54,203 nucleotides of DNA from Bacteroidota bacterium. Lineage in GTDB: Bacteria; Bacteroidota; Bacteroidia; B-17B0; Aurantibacillaceae. Where the stretch lies: the NCBI GenBank assembly GCA_016194985.1, contig JACQAK010000042.1:1-54203 (forward strand), given 5' to 3'. Made by a program: the position numbers and the translations under genes. Below are positions 8,228-18,238 of the stretch, piece after piece (the first letter of the stretch is position 1; every line of letters starts with the position of its first letter). Below the pieces are notes generated by a model that saw only the letters and a program-made list of their open reading frames with translations, was not told the origin of the DNA and searched no databases.

Positions 8228-8857
8228 TTACTTCTTTACGTTTCCTTTCTCAATCCCCTTCCATTCAAAGGTTTGTATCATGTGCACAATGTCTTTTCTT
8301 AAAAAATCCACGACGATTTTTAAAGAATCAATATTAGGAACGACATTGAAATACAAGGCTCCGCGCATAAAGTGATGAGTACTGTCGGTTAAATAGAATT
8401 GAACATTTGAGGCTGTATTGCCACTGATATCATATACTAAACCATAAACTTTTGAGCTATCCCTCACAATAATAGTTTCGTCCATTCCGGTGGCTTTTAT
8501 CTGATGTTTAATCGCAAAATCACGGCTGTCAGTTAAAAACGTATCCAGATTATTGGTAACCGTTTTATAGCTTAAGTGTATCTGAGCATTGTATTTCGGA
8601 AAATCCACATTAATCCAGCATGGGTCGGCACCTTTATGCTTGTCATTACTGATTCTTGAATAGGTAGGGATTTCAAAGCTGTATGGACATAAACTGTCAT
8701 ATAAGCGATACGCTTTTTTTGGAAAATCAATTCTTGGATATCCCTTTGGTTTAGGAATATATACTTCATCTTCATCATCTCCGCAAGAAGAAAATGCAAT
8801 CAACGAAATACTAATAACCAGAAGTGCTAATATGCTTTTAAATGATGGTGTTCTCAT
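8228..8857 (-). CDS. gldD: Gliding motility lipoprotein GldD
   Basis: 209 residues from the ATG at 8857 (an in-frame TTG upstream is rejected). Lipoprotein signal with the modified cysteine at 25 (FSSC). The body carries GldD hallmarks: YIPKPKGYPRIDFPKKAYR after the signal, CPYSFEIPTYS, then CWINVDFPKYNAQIHLSYK and the C-terminal DSLKIVVDFLRKDI. GldD is needed for gliding and T9SS function in Flavobacterium; its exact role is unresolved. It lies 68 bp after ssb with a terminator between. In many relatives gldE separates ssb and gldD; it is absent here. Confidence 0.92.
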   Translation of the reverse strand: MRTPSFKSILALLVISISLIAFSSCGDDEDEVYIPKPKGYPRIDFPKKAYRLYDSLCPYSFEIPTYSRISNDKHKGADPCWINVDFPKYNAQIHLSYKTVTNNLDTFLTDSRDFAIKHQIKATGMDETIIVRDSSKVYGLVYDISGNTASNVQFYLTDSTHHFMRGALYFNVVPNIDSLKIVVDFLRKDIVHMIQTFEWKGIEKGNVKK

Positions 8858-8876
8858 AGATACAAATTTAATCAAT

Positions 8877-8903
8877 AAAAAACCCCGATAAACGACCGGG
8901 GTT
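8877..8903 (-). terminator. Rho-independent terminator after ssb
   Basis: On the reverse strand AACCCCG (8897-8903) pairs with CGGGGTT (8881-8887) and is followed by a T-run. It lies between ssb and gldD, so ssb transcripts can end before gldD; the gldD start codon is only 20 bp further on. Confidence 0.82.
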
Positions 8904-8925
8904 AAAATTGATAACGGAGTGTTGT

Positions 8926-9348
8926 TTAAAAAGGCAATCCGTCCTTTTTGCCTAAATCATCAAAACTAACATTACTCGATTCGTCAATGGCGTTTGGAGT
9001 GCTTGTGTTGCCATTTTCTTTTCGTTGCAGTACCAAAAAGGATTCGCCTACAACTTCAGTAATATTACGTTTATGCCCATCTTTATCTATCCATTGGCGG
9101 GTTTGTAATTTTCCTTCCAGATAAATCTGAGTACCTTTTTTTAATAATTTCTCGGCGCTTTCGGCCATACTACGCCATAATACAATATTATGCCATTCGG
9201 TTTGCTCAATTTTATTGCCGCTTTTATCTTTATGAAATTCGCTGGTTGCTATGCTGAAATTAGCACGGGCAATATTTCCTTCCAGATATTTTAACTCAGG
9301 GTCTTTACCCAGATTTCCTACTAAAATAACTTTGTTAACGCCTGCCAT
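8926..9348 (-). CDS. ssb: Single-stranded DNA-binding protein
   Basis: 140 residues. Binds single-stranded DNA in replication, recombination and repair. OB-fold signatures: NKVILVGNLGKDPELKYLEG at the N-terminus, FSIATSE, TEWHNIVLWRSMAESAEKLLKKG and IYLEGKLQTRQW. The flexible C-tail ends in GKKDGLPF, the tip that recruits partner proteins; it is less acidic than the usual DDDLPF. Transcribed divergently from the helicase gene. Confidence 0.96.
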   Translation of the reverse strand: MAGVNKVILVGNLGKDPELKYLEGNIARANFSIATSEFHKDKSGNKIEQTEWHNIVLWRSMAESAEKLLKKGTQIYLEGKLQTRQWIDKDGHKRNITEVVGESFLVLQRKENGNTSTPNAIDESSNVSFDDLGKKDGLPF

Positions 9349-9522
9349 GTTCTTTAAAAATTAGGTCTATATTCTACTATGGCAAACAAAACAAATTGTT
9401 TTTGCTTTTGCAACTCATTCATCTAAATAAAAGTTAAGTTCATACTGATAAAACTGTTTTTCTGAGTATAAAATTTTAAACAACCTACCAATCAAGCCTA
9501 CATAATACGTATTTTTGTAAGG

Positions 9523-11952
9523 ATGAGTGATTATTTAAATGAACTGAATCCGGTGCAGCGAATGGCTGCCGAAACAACCGAAGGCCCTGTCATGATTATT
9601 GCCGGTGCGGGTTCCGGAAAAACGCGTGTGTTAACCTACCGCATTGCACATATTATGGAAAAAGGCGTTGATGCCTTTAATATATTATCATTGACCTTTA
9701 CCAATAAAGCTGCACGTGAAATGAAGGAGCGTATCGGTAAAATTGTTGGACATAAAGAAGCCAAGAATATATGGATGGGAACATTTCACTCCATTTTTGC
9801 GAAAATATTACGTTTTGAAGCAGATAAATTGGGATACCCCAGCAACTTTACGATATATGACACAGATGATAGTAAAGGTGTTATCAAAGATATTTTAAAG
9901 CAATTGAATTTAGATGATAAAGTGTACAAACCTTCTTTGGTGTTGAATAGAATATCCTCTGCTAAAAACAGTTTGATCTCGGCGGCACAATATGCCAATA
10001 ATCCTATTACACAGGCGGAAGACAGAGCTTCTAACAAGCCTTTATTAGGGCAGGTATATTTGGCCTATCAAAAGCGTAACTTCAAATCGGGCGCTATGGA
10101 CTTTGATGATTTGTTGTTTAATACCAACATTTTAATGCGCGATTTTCCGGAGGTACTGATCAAATACCAAAGCAAGTTTAAATACATTTTGGTGGATGAG
10201 TACCAGGATACCAACTTTTCACAATATGTGATTGTGAAGCAATTAGCAGCCCGTTTTCAAAATATTTGTGTGGTGGGTGATGACGCACAAAGTATCTATT
10301 CTTTTCGTGGCGCCAATATTCAAAATATTTTAAATTTTGAAAAAGATTATCCGGATCTGAAGACATTTAAACTCGAACAAAATTACAGAAGCACTCAAAC
10401 GATTGTGAAAGCTGCCAGCGCTGTCATAGCCATTAATAAAGATCAGTTTAAGAAAAATATCTTTACCGATAACGAAGAAGGCGAGAAGATCAAAATCATT
10501 AAATCGAATACAGATAATGAAGAAGGTCAAAAAGTAGCCGCTTCGATTTATGAGACTCATTATACCCAGCAGGCACACTATAAGGATTTTGCAATTCTTT
10601 ACCGAACCAATGCGCAGTCCCGTTCTTTTGAGGAGGCTTTACGTAAATTGAATATCCCTTATAAAATATACGGAGGTGTATCTTTCTACCAGCGTAAAGA
10701 AATCAAAGATGCCTTATCTTATTTCCGTTTATCGATCAATCATAACGATGATGAATCACTGAAACGAATTATCAATTATCCTACACGTGGAATTGGCCAG
10801 ACAACCATTGATAAAATAATGTTGGCCGCTATGGAGCACGACATCAGCATGTGGCAGGTGCTGGATAATTTAAAGGATTTCAATGTAGGCATTAATAGTG
10901 GTACGGCCTTAAAAATATCGGAGTTTACAACGATGATAAAAACGTTCTCTGCTATGATACCCTATAAGGATGCTTTTGAATGTGCCAATCATATTGCGGT
11001 AGCCAGTGGAGTTGTAAAAGATCTGTATCACGATAAAACACCGGAAGGCGTGAGTCGCTATGAAAATATTCAGGAATTATTAAATGGTATTAAAGATTTT
11101 GTTGAGCAGGAGAGAACGCCACAGGAAGAAGAATTGAAAGATGCCATCTTTAATAGCACAGAAGCTAATCCTGTTGAATTATTTGATGCTCCCGAGCAAA
11201 GCGCCACACTTAAAACCCTGGATGAATTTATGCAGGAGATTACGTTATTAACGGACGTAGATAAAGAAAAAGAAGATGAGAAAGATGCAGATCGTGTGTC
11301 TATGATGACCATACATGCTTCTAAAGGATTGGAGTTCCCTTATGTGCACATTGTTGGATTGGAAGAAAATCTCTTTCCGTCTCAAATGGCTTTGAATAGC
11401 AGAAGCGAACTGGAAGAAGAACGTCGGTTATTTTATGTAGCCATTACCCGTGCCGAGAAAAAAGCAACCATTAGCTATGCCACGACACGCTATCGTTTTG
11501 GCAATATTATCTATTGCGAACCTAGCCGTTTTATTGATGAATTAGATGAAAATTGTGTAGACTTCCCTCAGGAACCTGTTGCCAATAAGTTCAGTGATGA
11601 TACGTTTAGCAAATACCGGAAGAGCTTTAATGAAACATCTACTACGTCGTCTATTAATTTTGGAGAAAAGGGCTTAGGCTTTAATAAAGCGGAACCTAAG
11701 CAGATTAATTTTGCCCCTCCTAAAAAATTAATCCCACTGGCTAAACGTATGGCGGAAACCAATGCACCAACAGATAACCGGGCTAATGCTGATTTAAGAG
11801 TAGGGAGCGTGGTTGAACACGAGAAATTTGGTATTGGTGAGATAACAGCTATAGAAGGTGTTTATCCTGAATCGAAGGCTTGTATTCAATTCAGAAACTC
11901 AGGAGAAAAAAATCTCCTGTTGAAATATGCCAAGCTCAAGGTGGTGATGTAA
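9523..11952 (+). CDS. UvrD/PcrA-type superfamily 1 DNA helicase
   Basis: 809 residues, 3'-5' helicase for repair and replication restart. Motifs in order: NPVQRMAAE (Q motif), Walker A GAGSGKTRVLTYR near residue 28, LTFTNKAAREMKER (Ia), LVDEYQDTN (Walker B), VVGDDAQSIYSFRGA (III), LEQNYRST (IV), MTIHASKGLEFPYVHIVG (V) and EERRLFYVAITRA (VI). The C-terminal 60 residues, starting RVGSVVEHEKFGIGEI, form the Tudor-like domain of PcrA/UvrD that contacts RNA polymerase. A near TAnnTTTG element (TATTTTTG, 9510-9517) lies 5 bp before the ATG, so the mRNA may be leaderless. Confidence 0.93.
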   Translation: MSDYLNELNPVQRMAAETTEGPVMIIAGAGSGKTRVLTYRIAHIMEKGVDAFNILSLTFTNKAAREMKERIGKIVGHKEAKNIWMGTFHSIFAKILRFEADKLGYPSNFTIYDTDDSKGVIKDILKQLNLDDKVYKPSLVLNRISSAKNSLISAAQYANNPITQAEDRASNKPLLGQVYLAYQKRNFKSGAMDFDDLLFNTNILMRDFPEVLIKYQSKFKYILVDEYQDTNFSQYVIVKQLAARFQNICVVGDDAQSIYSFRGANIQNILNFEKDYPDLKTFKLEQNYRSTQTIVKAASAVIAINKDQFKKNIFTDNEEGEKIKIIKSNTDNEEGQKVAASIYETHYTQQAHYKDFAILYRTNAQSRSFEEALRKLNIPYKIYGGVSFYQRKEIKDALSYFRLSINHNDDESLKRIINYPTRGIGQTTIDKIMLAAMEHDISMWQVLDNLKDFNVGINSGTALKISEFTTMIKTFSAMIPYKDAFECANHIAVASGVVKDLYHDKTPEGVSRYENIQELLNGIKDFVEQERTPQEEELKDAIFNSTEANPVELFDAPEQSATLKTLDEFMQEITLLTDVDKEKEDEKDADRVSMMTIHASKGLEFPYVHIVGLEENLFPSQMALNSRSELEEERRLFYVAITRAEKKATISYATTRYRFGNIIYCEPSRFIDELDENCVDFPQEPVANKFSDDTFSKYRKSFNETSTTSSINFGEKGLGFNKAEPKQINFAPPKKLIPLAKRMAETNAPTDNRANADLRVGSVVEHEKFGIGEITAIEGVYPESKACIQFRNSGEKNLLLKYAKLKVVM

Positions 11953-12007
11953 CGCTTGCTTATTTATAATTTCAGTTCAAACAAACAGGCCGGTTTCTAA
12001 TTGATAT

Positions 12008-12042
12008 GTGGATAATGAGTTTTTATAAGAACTCATTCCCAC
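12008..12042. terminator. Weak bidirectional hairpin between convergent genes
   Basis: AATGAGTT (12014-12021) and AACTCATT (12030-12037) pair perfectly and the flanks GTGG/CCAC extend the stem. No T-run follows on either strand, so termination is only probable from the position between the convergent helicase and RND genes. Confidence 0.4.
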
Positions 12043-12056
12043 GTATGTTATTCCCT

Positions 12057-14408
12057 CTAATCCAAACTATCTTCAATATCAATCAAAGGCGTTTCAATGA
12101 TTTCTTTTTTCATTGATTTTTTATGAATAGATAATAAAATAGCCGGTAATAAAATGATATTGGTAAACATCGATATCAATAACGTTAAGGATACCAAAAT
12201 ACCTAAAGCAACCGTGCCTCCAAAGCTGGATGCAGAGAAAATAGAGAATCCCGAAAACAAAATGATGGATGTATACACCATACTTAAGCCCGTATCTTTA
12301 ATAGCGGCAGAAATAGCAGTAGGAGCATCACTGTATTTTTTTAATTCCTGTCTGTATTTGGTGAGAAAGTATATCGTTCCGTCGGAACTGATCCCAAAGG
12401 CAATACTAAAAATTAAAATCGTGGAAGGTTTGAAACGTATATCTAAAAAGCCCATAATACCGGCAGTTATAACCAACGGAATTAAACAAGGCAGCTTGGA
12501 TAAGATGATGATACGTACCGAACGGAACAAGGCAATACCCACAATGGCAATTAAAATAATTTCGATCAGCAAACTCTCCAGTAAATTTGACAACAGATAA
12601 TCATTGTTCTTTAAGAACACAAGGCTATGTCCGGTTAAACTTACTTTATAATCAGCAGGAGGAAAAATGGAATCAATCTTCGGGCGGAGTACTTTCATTA
12701 ATTCTTTCATTTTTTTAGATCCAATATCTGCTACCTGATAACTAACGCGGGTAGTTTGTTTGGTACTATCAATGAATTTGGCCAGTTTATTATTTTGTCC
12801 TTTTAGTGAACCGGTGTATTCGGAGAGTGTTTTAAGATCAGATACTCCCGGCAAACGATAATACTTAGGATTGCCATCGTTATAGGCCTGATAGGAGAAT
12901 TTGATAGCTTCAACTATGGATATGGGTTTAGAAAAAATAGGATAGCCTTCAAACACTTTTTGCATGGCTTTGATTTTATACAAAGCTTTGGCATTATTTG
13001 CAAATAACCCATTTTCCTTTTTGGTATCCACTGATATCTCGAAAGGCAAAACACCATTAAAATTTTTCTCGAAAAAATGTAAGTCGGTATAGATAGGATC
13101 TTTTTTCGGCAAATCGTCTACAACAAAACCGTTCATGTCAATAAAAGACATACCCCAAAAGCATATACCGGTAATAATGGTCGTTGTAATGTAAATAGCA
13201 AGGCGACGTCTTTGTACCAAATGGTCAACCATGTCGAGGGCTTTATTGATGATTTTTCCATCCTGATGTTTTGTGTGCTTAGGTTTAGGCGTAGGAAGTA
13301 CATTCAGGATAATAGGTACCAATATCAGAGTAATGAAATAAGTGGCCATAACACTGATAGATGCTACCACTCCAAACTCTACCAACATTAAACTTTTGGT
13401 AAAGTATAATACTCCAAAGCCGATAGCTGTTGTAATGTTCGCTAAAAATAAGGTAACTCCAATGGTTTCGATACTGCGGGTAATCGACTTGATCTTATTA
13501 CCATGAGACACAAACTCACTCTGGTATTTATTAATCAAGAAGATACAGTTTGGTAAACCAATAACCATGATCAATGGCGGAATTAAGCCCGAGAGGATGG
13601 TAATTTTATATCCAAATAAATGCATGATTCCCATAGACCATAAGACGCCTACAGCGGTAATGATTAAAGAGAAGAATACCACATTGCCCGAACGGAAGAA
13701 TACCCAAAGAATTAATGCGGTTACCAAGATAGCTAAAATCAAAAATAAGGTCATTTCGTGCGATACCTTGGTCATAACCTGAGAGCGGATATATGGCATA
13801 CCGGAGTAATGCATTTCTACGTGATGTTTCTTGGAAAAGGCATCTGACAATATTCTGATCTGAGCAACAATTTCCAAACGACGTTTAGAGTTCAGATCTT
13901 TTTTAGTAAAGGTAATTGCCATCACATTGGCGCCGGTTTCTTTATTATAAATAATACCTTCGTAAAATGGCAAGGCTAAAAAATCAGCCTTAATGCTATC
14001 TACATCCTGTTGGTTGGTAATGGGATGTTTAATTAAAGGAACAAAGTCAAATTTTTGAAGGCTATCATTTTTTACAAATTTATACACAGTAGGTACCGAC
14101 ATTAAATCTTTTATGCCCTGAATATTTTTAATGGTTTTGCTAAGTTCATACCAGTCCTTAAATTTTTCGTATTGAAAGAGGTTCTTATCTTCAAAGCCCA
14201 TCACCATCACATTACCATCTTCGCCAAAATGTTTTTTGAAGTTTTGGTATTCAATAAAGGTGCTGTCGGTATCTGGTAATATCTGGGCAAAGTCATAGGA
14301 TAGTTCAACTTTAGAGGTCTCGTAGGCCATTAATGCCGTAATTAAAAGCACCACACTTGCAAAAATGGCTTTATTTCTTAATAGTACTCCTGAAAAATAT
14401 TTCCACAT
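12057..14408 (-). CDS. RND superfamily exporter, MMPL/HAE3-like
   Basis: 783 residues with the duplicated RND layout: one N-terminal membrane segment (residues 13-29), a periplasmic loop of about 190 residues, five membrane segments, then the same pattern again from about residue 400 to the C-terminus, twelve segments in all. Single-protein exporters of this size (hydrophobe/amphiphile efflux-3, MMPL domain) export lipids, hopanoids or similar substrates with the proton gradient; the substrate here is unknown. The C-terminal membrane block contains FGISSDGTIYFLTKYRQE. It stands alone, with no membrane-fusion protein nearby. Confidence 0.85.
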   Translation of the reverse strand: MWKYFSGVLLRNKAIFASVVLLITALMAYETSKVELSYDFAQILPDTDSTFIEYQNFKKHFGEDGNVMVMGFEDKNLFQYEKFKDWYELSKTIKNIQGIKDLMSVPTVYKFVKNDSLQKFDFVPLIKHPITNQQDVDSIKADFLALPFYEGIIYNKETGANVMAITFTKKDLNSKRRLEIVAQIRILSDAFSKKHHVEMHYSGMPYIRSQVMTKVSHEMTLFLILAILVTALILWVFFRSGNVVFFSLIITAVGVLWSMGIMHLFGYKITILSGLIPPLIMVIGLPNCIFLINKYQSEFVSHGNKIKSITRSIETIGVTLFLANITTAIGFGVLYFTKSLMLVEFGVVASISVMATYFITLILVPIILNVLPTPKPKHTKHQDGKIINKALDMVDHLVQRRRLAIYITTTIITGICFWGMSFIDMNGFVVDDLPKKDPIYTDLHFFEKNFNGVLPFEISVDTKKENGLFANNAKALYKIKAMQKVFEGYPIFSKPISIVEAIKFSYQAYNDGNPKYYRLPGVSDLKTLSEYTGSLKGQNNKLAKFIDSTKQTTRVSYQVADIGSKKMKELMKVLRPKIDSIFPPADYKVSLTGHSLVFLKNNDYLLSNLLESLLIEIILIAIVGIALFRSVRIIILSKLPCLIPLVITAGIMGFLDIRFKPSTILIFSIAFGISSDGTIYFLTKYRQELKKYSDAPTAISAAIKDTGLSMVYTSIILFSGFSIFSASSFGGTVALGILVSLTLLISMFTNIILLPAILLSIHKKSMKKEIIETPLIDIEDSLD

Positions 14409-14696
14409 AATTTATTGCTTTTAGTAAACATTTTGGATTTTGAGTTTAATGCCATTTACTTAAAAAGCAGTAACACGACAAAATCACAAAAGGTTAAATT
14501 TAACGATAAATGACCTTATAACAAGAAATTATTTTTCACGAAATAAAGGATTATTTAACAGGTATGCTGTTAAATAAAAGCACAAAAACAGACAATTCAT
14601 GAATATACTTAGCACGTTTCTTAAAATGGGTGGTTGCCAATCCCAGGGAGTATTCATTATATAGTCCGGAGTTTATTCATTAAATTTACTGTAATC

Positions 14697-14808
14697 CTGC
14701 GTGAGGGATGCAAGCGGAAATCCTTTTATGCATTATGCATCAGCGTAAGGCATAAAAGATTGAAGCGACAGCCCGACGGCGCGGTTCTTTTTTTGCGCCG
14801 GCACGCCC
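14697..14808 (+). ncRNA. Structured RNA element, copy C
   Basis: Begins TGCGTGAGGGATGCAAGCGG and ends CACGCCC. Outer stem GCGTG/CACGC; second hairpin CCTTTTATGC with GCATAAAAG closing a variable loop; CAGCCCG; 3' hairpin CGGCGC/GCGCCG around a T-rich loop. It is the single copy in the 431-bp gap between the divergent promoter region of the RND gene and the end of the peptide-binding gene. I see nothing else supported in that gap. Confidence 0.68.
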
Positions 14809-14839
14809 TACTACTTTCATTAAATTAAAGATTCATAAA

Positions 14840-16507
14840 CTAATCCTTCTTCAACTCTTTTTTCACGAGCTTCAGGTTAAGCAGGTTCATTGGGTTGGTA
14901 GTCAGATCCTTAATATTTTTGTGCACTAAGCGGATTACCTGATCATAATATAAAGGTACAATAGGGGCATCATCAATTAACATCTGATCCATCTGGCGAT
15001 ACAAAGCATTTTTTACATCACGGTTTTGCTCTTTGATTACTTTTTCAAATAATACATCAAATTCCGGATTTTTGTAATGGGTATAATTAGAACCAACCGG
15101 CGCAAAATTTTTGCTGTAAAATAAACTCATAAAATTCTCTTCGTCGGCATAATCACCCACCCATGATTTTTTAAAGAGGTTATATTCACAGCTGGCTACG
15201 GCTTGTCTTAGTACTACAGGCTTGTCAACGCTTATTTTTACTTTAATATTATTATCTGCTAATTGCGATTGGATAAATTCTGTTTGTTCTAAATAATTAT
15301 CCGTGGTATGCAATACAATCTCAGGAATGCCTTTGCCATCAGGGAATCCGGCTTCGATAAGGAGTTGTCTTACTTTTTCAGGGTCGTAGGTATAACCTTT
15401 CACGATCTTCTCATCAAACGACGGTAACCCGTTTGGAATAAATCCGGCAGTAGCAGGATAGCCGATGTTATTTCTGAAAAATTTTACCATTTTTACTCTG
15501 TCAAAACCATAGTTAATGGCTTTTCTCAGAGCTTTGATGCGTAAAGGTGATTTTCTGACAATATCAATGTTCTCATCCACTAAAATACCCAAATAGTCTG
15601 TTTTCAGGAAGTTTTGTTTTTGCAGGATAAACTTCTCGGCATACACGCTTTGCAGGTTCCCGTTCTTGTCTAATACTTCATTAATATTAAATGCATCGGC
15701 TCCGCTAAGCATGTCATATTTTCCGTTCAATAACTCCATAAAGGCCGTTTCCCGGTCTTTTACAAAAGAGATGGTTACGGCATCCAGATAGGGTAACCGG
15801 TTTTTACCGTCAAACTCAAAGTAATTTTCGTTTTTCAATAACACCAATTTGGTACCTTCTTCCCATAACTTGAATTTAAAAGGACCTGTTCCAACGGGGT
15901 TTCTTCTAAAATCCTGACCATAGAAATCAGCAGCTTCGTAAGGGATTACCGAAAAATATTTCATGGTTAATACACTTAAAAATGCACTAAAAGGTTCTTT
16001 AAGGTATACCACAAAGGTAGAGTCATTTGTAGCCGAAAAGCCTTTATAACCTGTTTTCTCTGTGCGGTCAATATTGGCTAATAATGATACGGCGCTGCTA
16101 ACACGGGCATCATACAGGCGGTTAAATGAGATCACAAAATCTTTAGCCGTTACTTTTCTGCCTTTTTTATTCTCAAAGCACGGATTATCATGAAAATACA
16201 CATCATCTCTTAAAATAAATGTATAAGTCAGTCCATCGTCACTGATCCACCATTTTTTGGCAATACAGGGGATTACTTTTAAAGAATCATTGAGTTGAAC
16301 TAAACCGTTAAACAGCTGATTTACCCCCCAGATATCTTCTGTATTATTGGCGGAAGCAGGATCAAGACTTGATATACCTGCCATCTCATTATAGTTAAAT
16401 ACAGTACGGTTGTCGCTATCTTGCTTGTTGTCGGAGCAGGTTGTAGTTATGGCAATCGTAACTGCACAAATCACAACTAATCTGACAAATTTGATAAATG
16501 GAATCAT
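14840..16507 (-). CDS. ABC transporter substrate-binding lipoprotein, OppA/DppA family
   Basis: 555 residues from the ATG at 16507, chosen because it gives a clean lipoprotein signal with cysteine at 24 (ITTTC); two further in-frame upstream starts give an awkward 21-residue extension. Family 5 solute-binding domain: AGISSLDPASANNTEDIWGVNQLFNGLVQ, the signature KDFVISFNRL, GTGPFKFKLWEEG, KALRKAINYGFDRVKMV and APIVPLYYD near the C-terminus. Such proteins capture oligopeptides or similar ligands for an ABC importer. No permease or ATPase gene is nearby, so it is an orphan in this window. Confidence 0.88.
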   Translation of the reverse strand: MIPFIKFVRLVVICAVTIAITTTCSDNKQDSDNRTVFNYNEMAGISSLDPASANNTEDIWGVNQLFNGLVQLNDSLKVIPCIAKKWWISDDGLTYTFILRDDVYFHDNPCFENKKGRKVTAKDFVISFNRLYDARVSSAVSLLANIDRTEKTGYKGFSATNDSTFVVYLKEPFSAFLSVLTMKYFSVIPYEAADFYGQDFRRNPVGTGPFKFKLWEEGTKLVLLKNENYFEFDGKNRLPYLDAVTISFVKDRETAFMELLNGKYDMLSGADAFNINEVLDKNGNLQSVYAEKFILQKQNFLKTDYLGILVDENIDIVRKSPLRIKALRKAINYGFDRVKMVKFFRNNIGYPATAGFIPNGLPSFDEKIVKGYTYDPEKVRQLLIEAGFPDGKGIPEIVLHTTDNYLEQTEFIQSQLADNNIKVKISVDKPVVLRQAVASCEYNLFKKSWVGDYADEENFMSLFYSKNFAPVGSNYTHYKNPEFDVLFEKVIKEQNRDVKNALYRQMDQMLIDDAPIVPLYYDQVIRLVHKNIKDLTTNPMNLLNLKLVKKELKKD

Positions 16508-16655
16508 TGGTTTAAGGTTTAAGAAGTACTTAATTATCAATATTAAGCAAATAGGGGGCATTTTTTTCAAACTAATTCAACAGTTTTTCACATTAGTGTG
16601 TCAATTCTCACAAATTGTATAAATTAGTGTTCTATTAAATAAAAACCACCTAAAA

Positions 16656-18218
16656 ATGAAAAAACATTTTTTATTGCTTGCACTAACCTGCGTTTCTACT
16701 TTTTACTATGCACAAGATGAAGGATTAACAAAAGTGAGCCCCGAGGTAGCAGCGAATAAAATGAAAATGGGTAACTACGAAGATGCCCTGGTTGATTTTT
16801 TGCAATTATTAAATGAAGACCCCAGAAATGAATCGTACAACTACAATGTAGGTGTATGCTATTTGAATAATAACACCAACAAAGCAAAAGCCGTTCCTTA
16901 TCTGGAAATTGTAACCCGTAAAGAAAAACATGATCCAAATGCCGATTATTTATTGGGAAGAGCATATCAGTACGCAAATCGTTTTGATGATGCTGTAGCC
17001 GCATTTAAAAAATTTAAGGCAGATGCTAAAGGCACCGTGTTTAATTTAGTGGATGCTGATTTGCAGATACAACATTGCATTAATGCAAAAGAATTAATGA
17101 AATTCCCTGTTGATGTCATGTTTCAGAATTTAGGAGCTAATATTAATTCCGAGTACAGTGATTATTATCCATTTGTTACCTCTAACGAATCGTTTATTGT
17201 GTATAACACCAAACGTCCGGAAAAAGGGGCTGAGAAAATGGAAAATGGCAATTATAACAACTCCATTTATTTATCAAGAGTGGTGAACGGGGAATACATG
17301 AAAGCGGGGCCTATTGGCGCACCTATTAACGCCGGAAATGCAGGAATGGAAGTTATAGGCTTAAGCGAAACAGGGGATAATATTTTGTTGTATATGCCTG
17401 AAGGTTTAGGGAAAGGAAATATTTATATCAGTAAAATTGACGAACATGGCATGTATTCAAAACCTGAAAAACTGGATGCCAAAATAAATTCAGGCGGAGA
17501 TGAAATTGCAGCTTCTATTTCTTCTGATGGAAATACTTTATTCTTTGCCAGTAGCCGTAAAGGCGGCTTAGGAGGAACAGATATTTACATTTGTAAAAAA
17601 GTAGGTAAAAAATGGTCAGAGCCAAAAAACGCCGGACCGGAGGTTAATACACCGTATGATGAGGATTTCCCTAATATCTCTCCTGATGGAAAAATATTAT
17701 ACTTCTCTTCAAAAGGACATACCAGTATGGGTGGTTACGATATCTTTAAATCAAATTATGACGAATCCAACAGCACGTTCTCAAGCCCTAAAAATATTGG
17801 ATACCCTATTAATACCACCGATGATGATATGAATTTTCGTATTTCTAAAAACGGTAAATACGGATACATTGCTTCAGCAAAGGCTGGTGGGCAAGGAGAC
17901 TTTGATATTTACCGTGTAACATTCAATGAAGTGGAAAATGATTACTCGGTTGTGATAGGAGAGTTTTCTACAAAAGACAATGCAGAGATTAATTATGCAG
18001 ATGTATTTATTTCGGTAAATGATAATATTACAAAAGAACTGGTAGGAAATTATTTACCAAATCCTTCTACGGGAAGATTTGTGGTAATTTTGCCTCCCGG
18101 TAAATATCAAATGAGTATTGAAGCTCCCGGCTTTAAATCAGTAACTAAAAATATTGAAGTATTTGATAAGGTCTCTTATCAGGCAGAGATCAATATGAAT
18201 ATCGAATTGTCCAAGTAA
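16656..18218 (+). CDS. Exported TPR and PD40 beta-propeller protein
   Basis: 520 residues with a type I signal peptide (MKKHFLLLALTCVSTFYYAQ). Domain order: two or three TPR units at about 35-135, then PD40/WD40-like blades each with S-DG-LYFSS or similar (for example DGNTLFFASSRKGGLGGTDIY and DGKILYFSSKGHTSMGGYDIF), then a carboxypeptidase-regulatory or prealbumin-like beta domain at about 430-510. This resembles T9SS-linked periplasmic proteins such as PorE but lacks their C-terminal OmpA peptidoglycan-binding domain. The function here is not known. recR follows after 20 bp in the same direction. Confidence 0.75.
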   Translation: MKKHFLLLALTCVSTFYYAQDEGLTKVSPEVAANKMKMGNYEDALVDFLQLLNEDPRNESYNYNVGVCYLNNNTNKAKAVPYLEIVTRKEKHDPNADYLLGRAYQYANRFDDAVAAFKKFKADAKGTVFNLVDADLQIQHCINAKELMKFPVDVMFQNLGANINSEYSDYYPFVTSNESFIVYNTKRPEKGAEKMENGNYNNSIYLSRVVNGEYMKAGPIGAPINAGNAGMEVIGLSETGDNILLYMPEGLGKGNIYISKIDEHGMYSKPEKLDAKINSGGDEIAASISSDGNTLFFASSRKGGLGGTDIYICKKVGKKWSEPKNAGPEVNTPYDEDFPNISPDGKILYFSSKGHTSMGGYDIFKSNYDESNSTFSSPKNIGYPINTTDDDMNFRISKNGKYGYIASAKAGGQGDFDIYRVTFNEVENDYSVVIGEFSTKDNAEINYADVFISVNDNITKELVGNYLPNPSTGRFVVILPPGKYQMSIEAPGFKSVTKNIEVFDKVSYQAEINMNIELSK

Positions 18219-18238
18219 TTTCAAAATACAGGCACTAA

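Noticed and set aside
9510-9517. Full promoter for the UvrD/PcrA-like gene
   Set aside because: The -7 element matches but no TTG is found at the -33 spacing; kept only as a remark in the gene entry.
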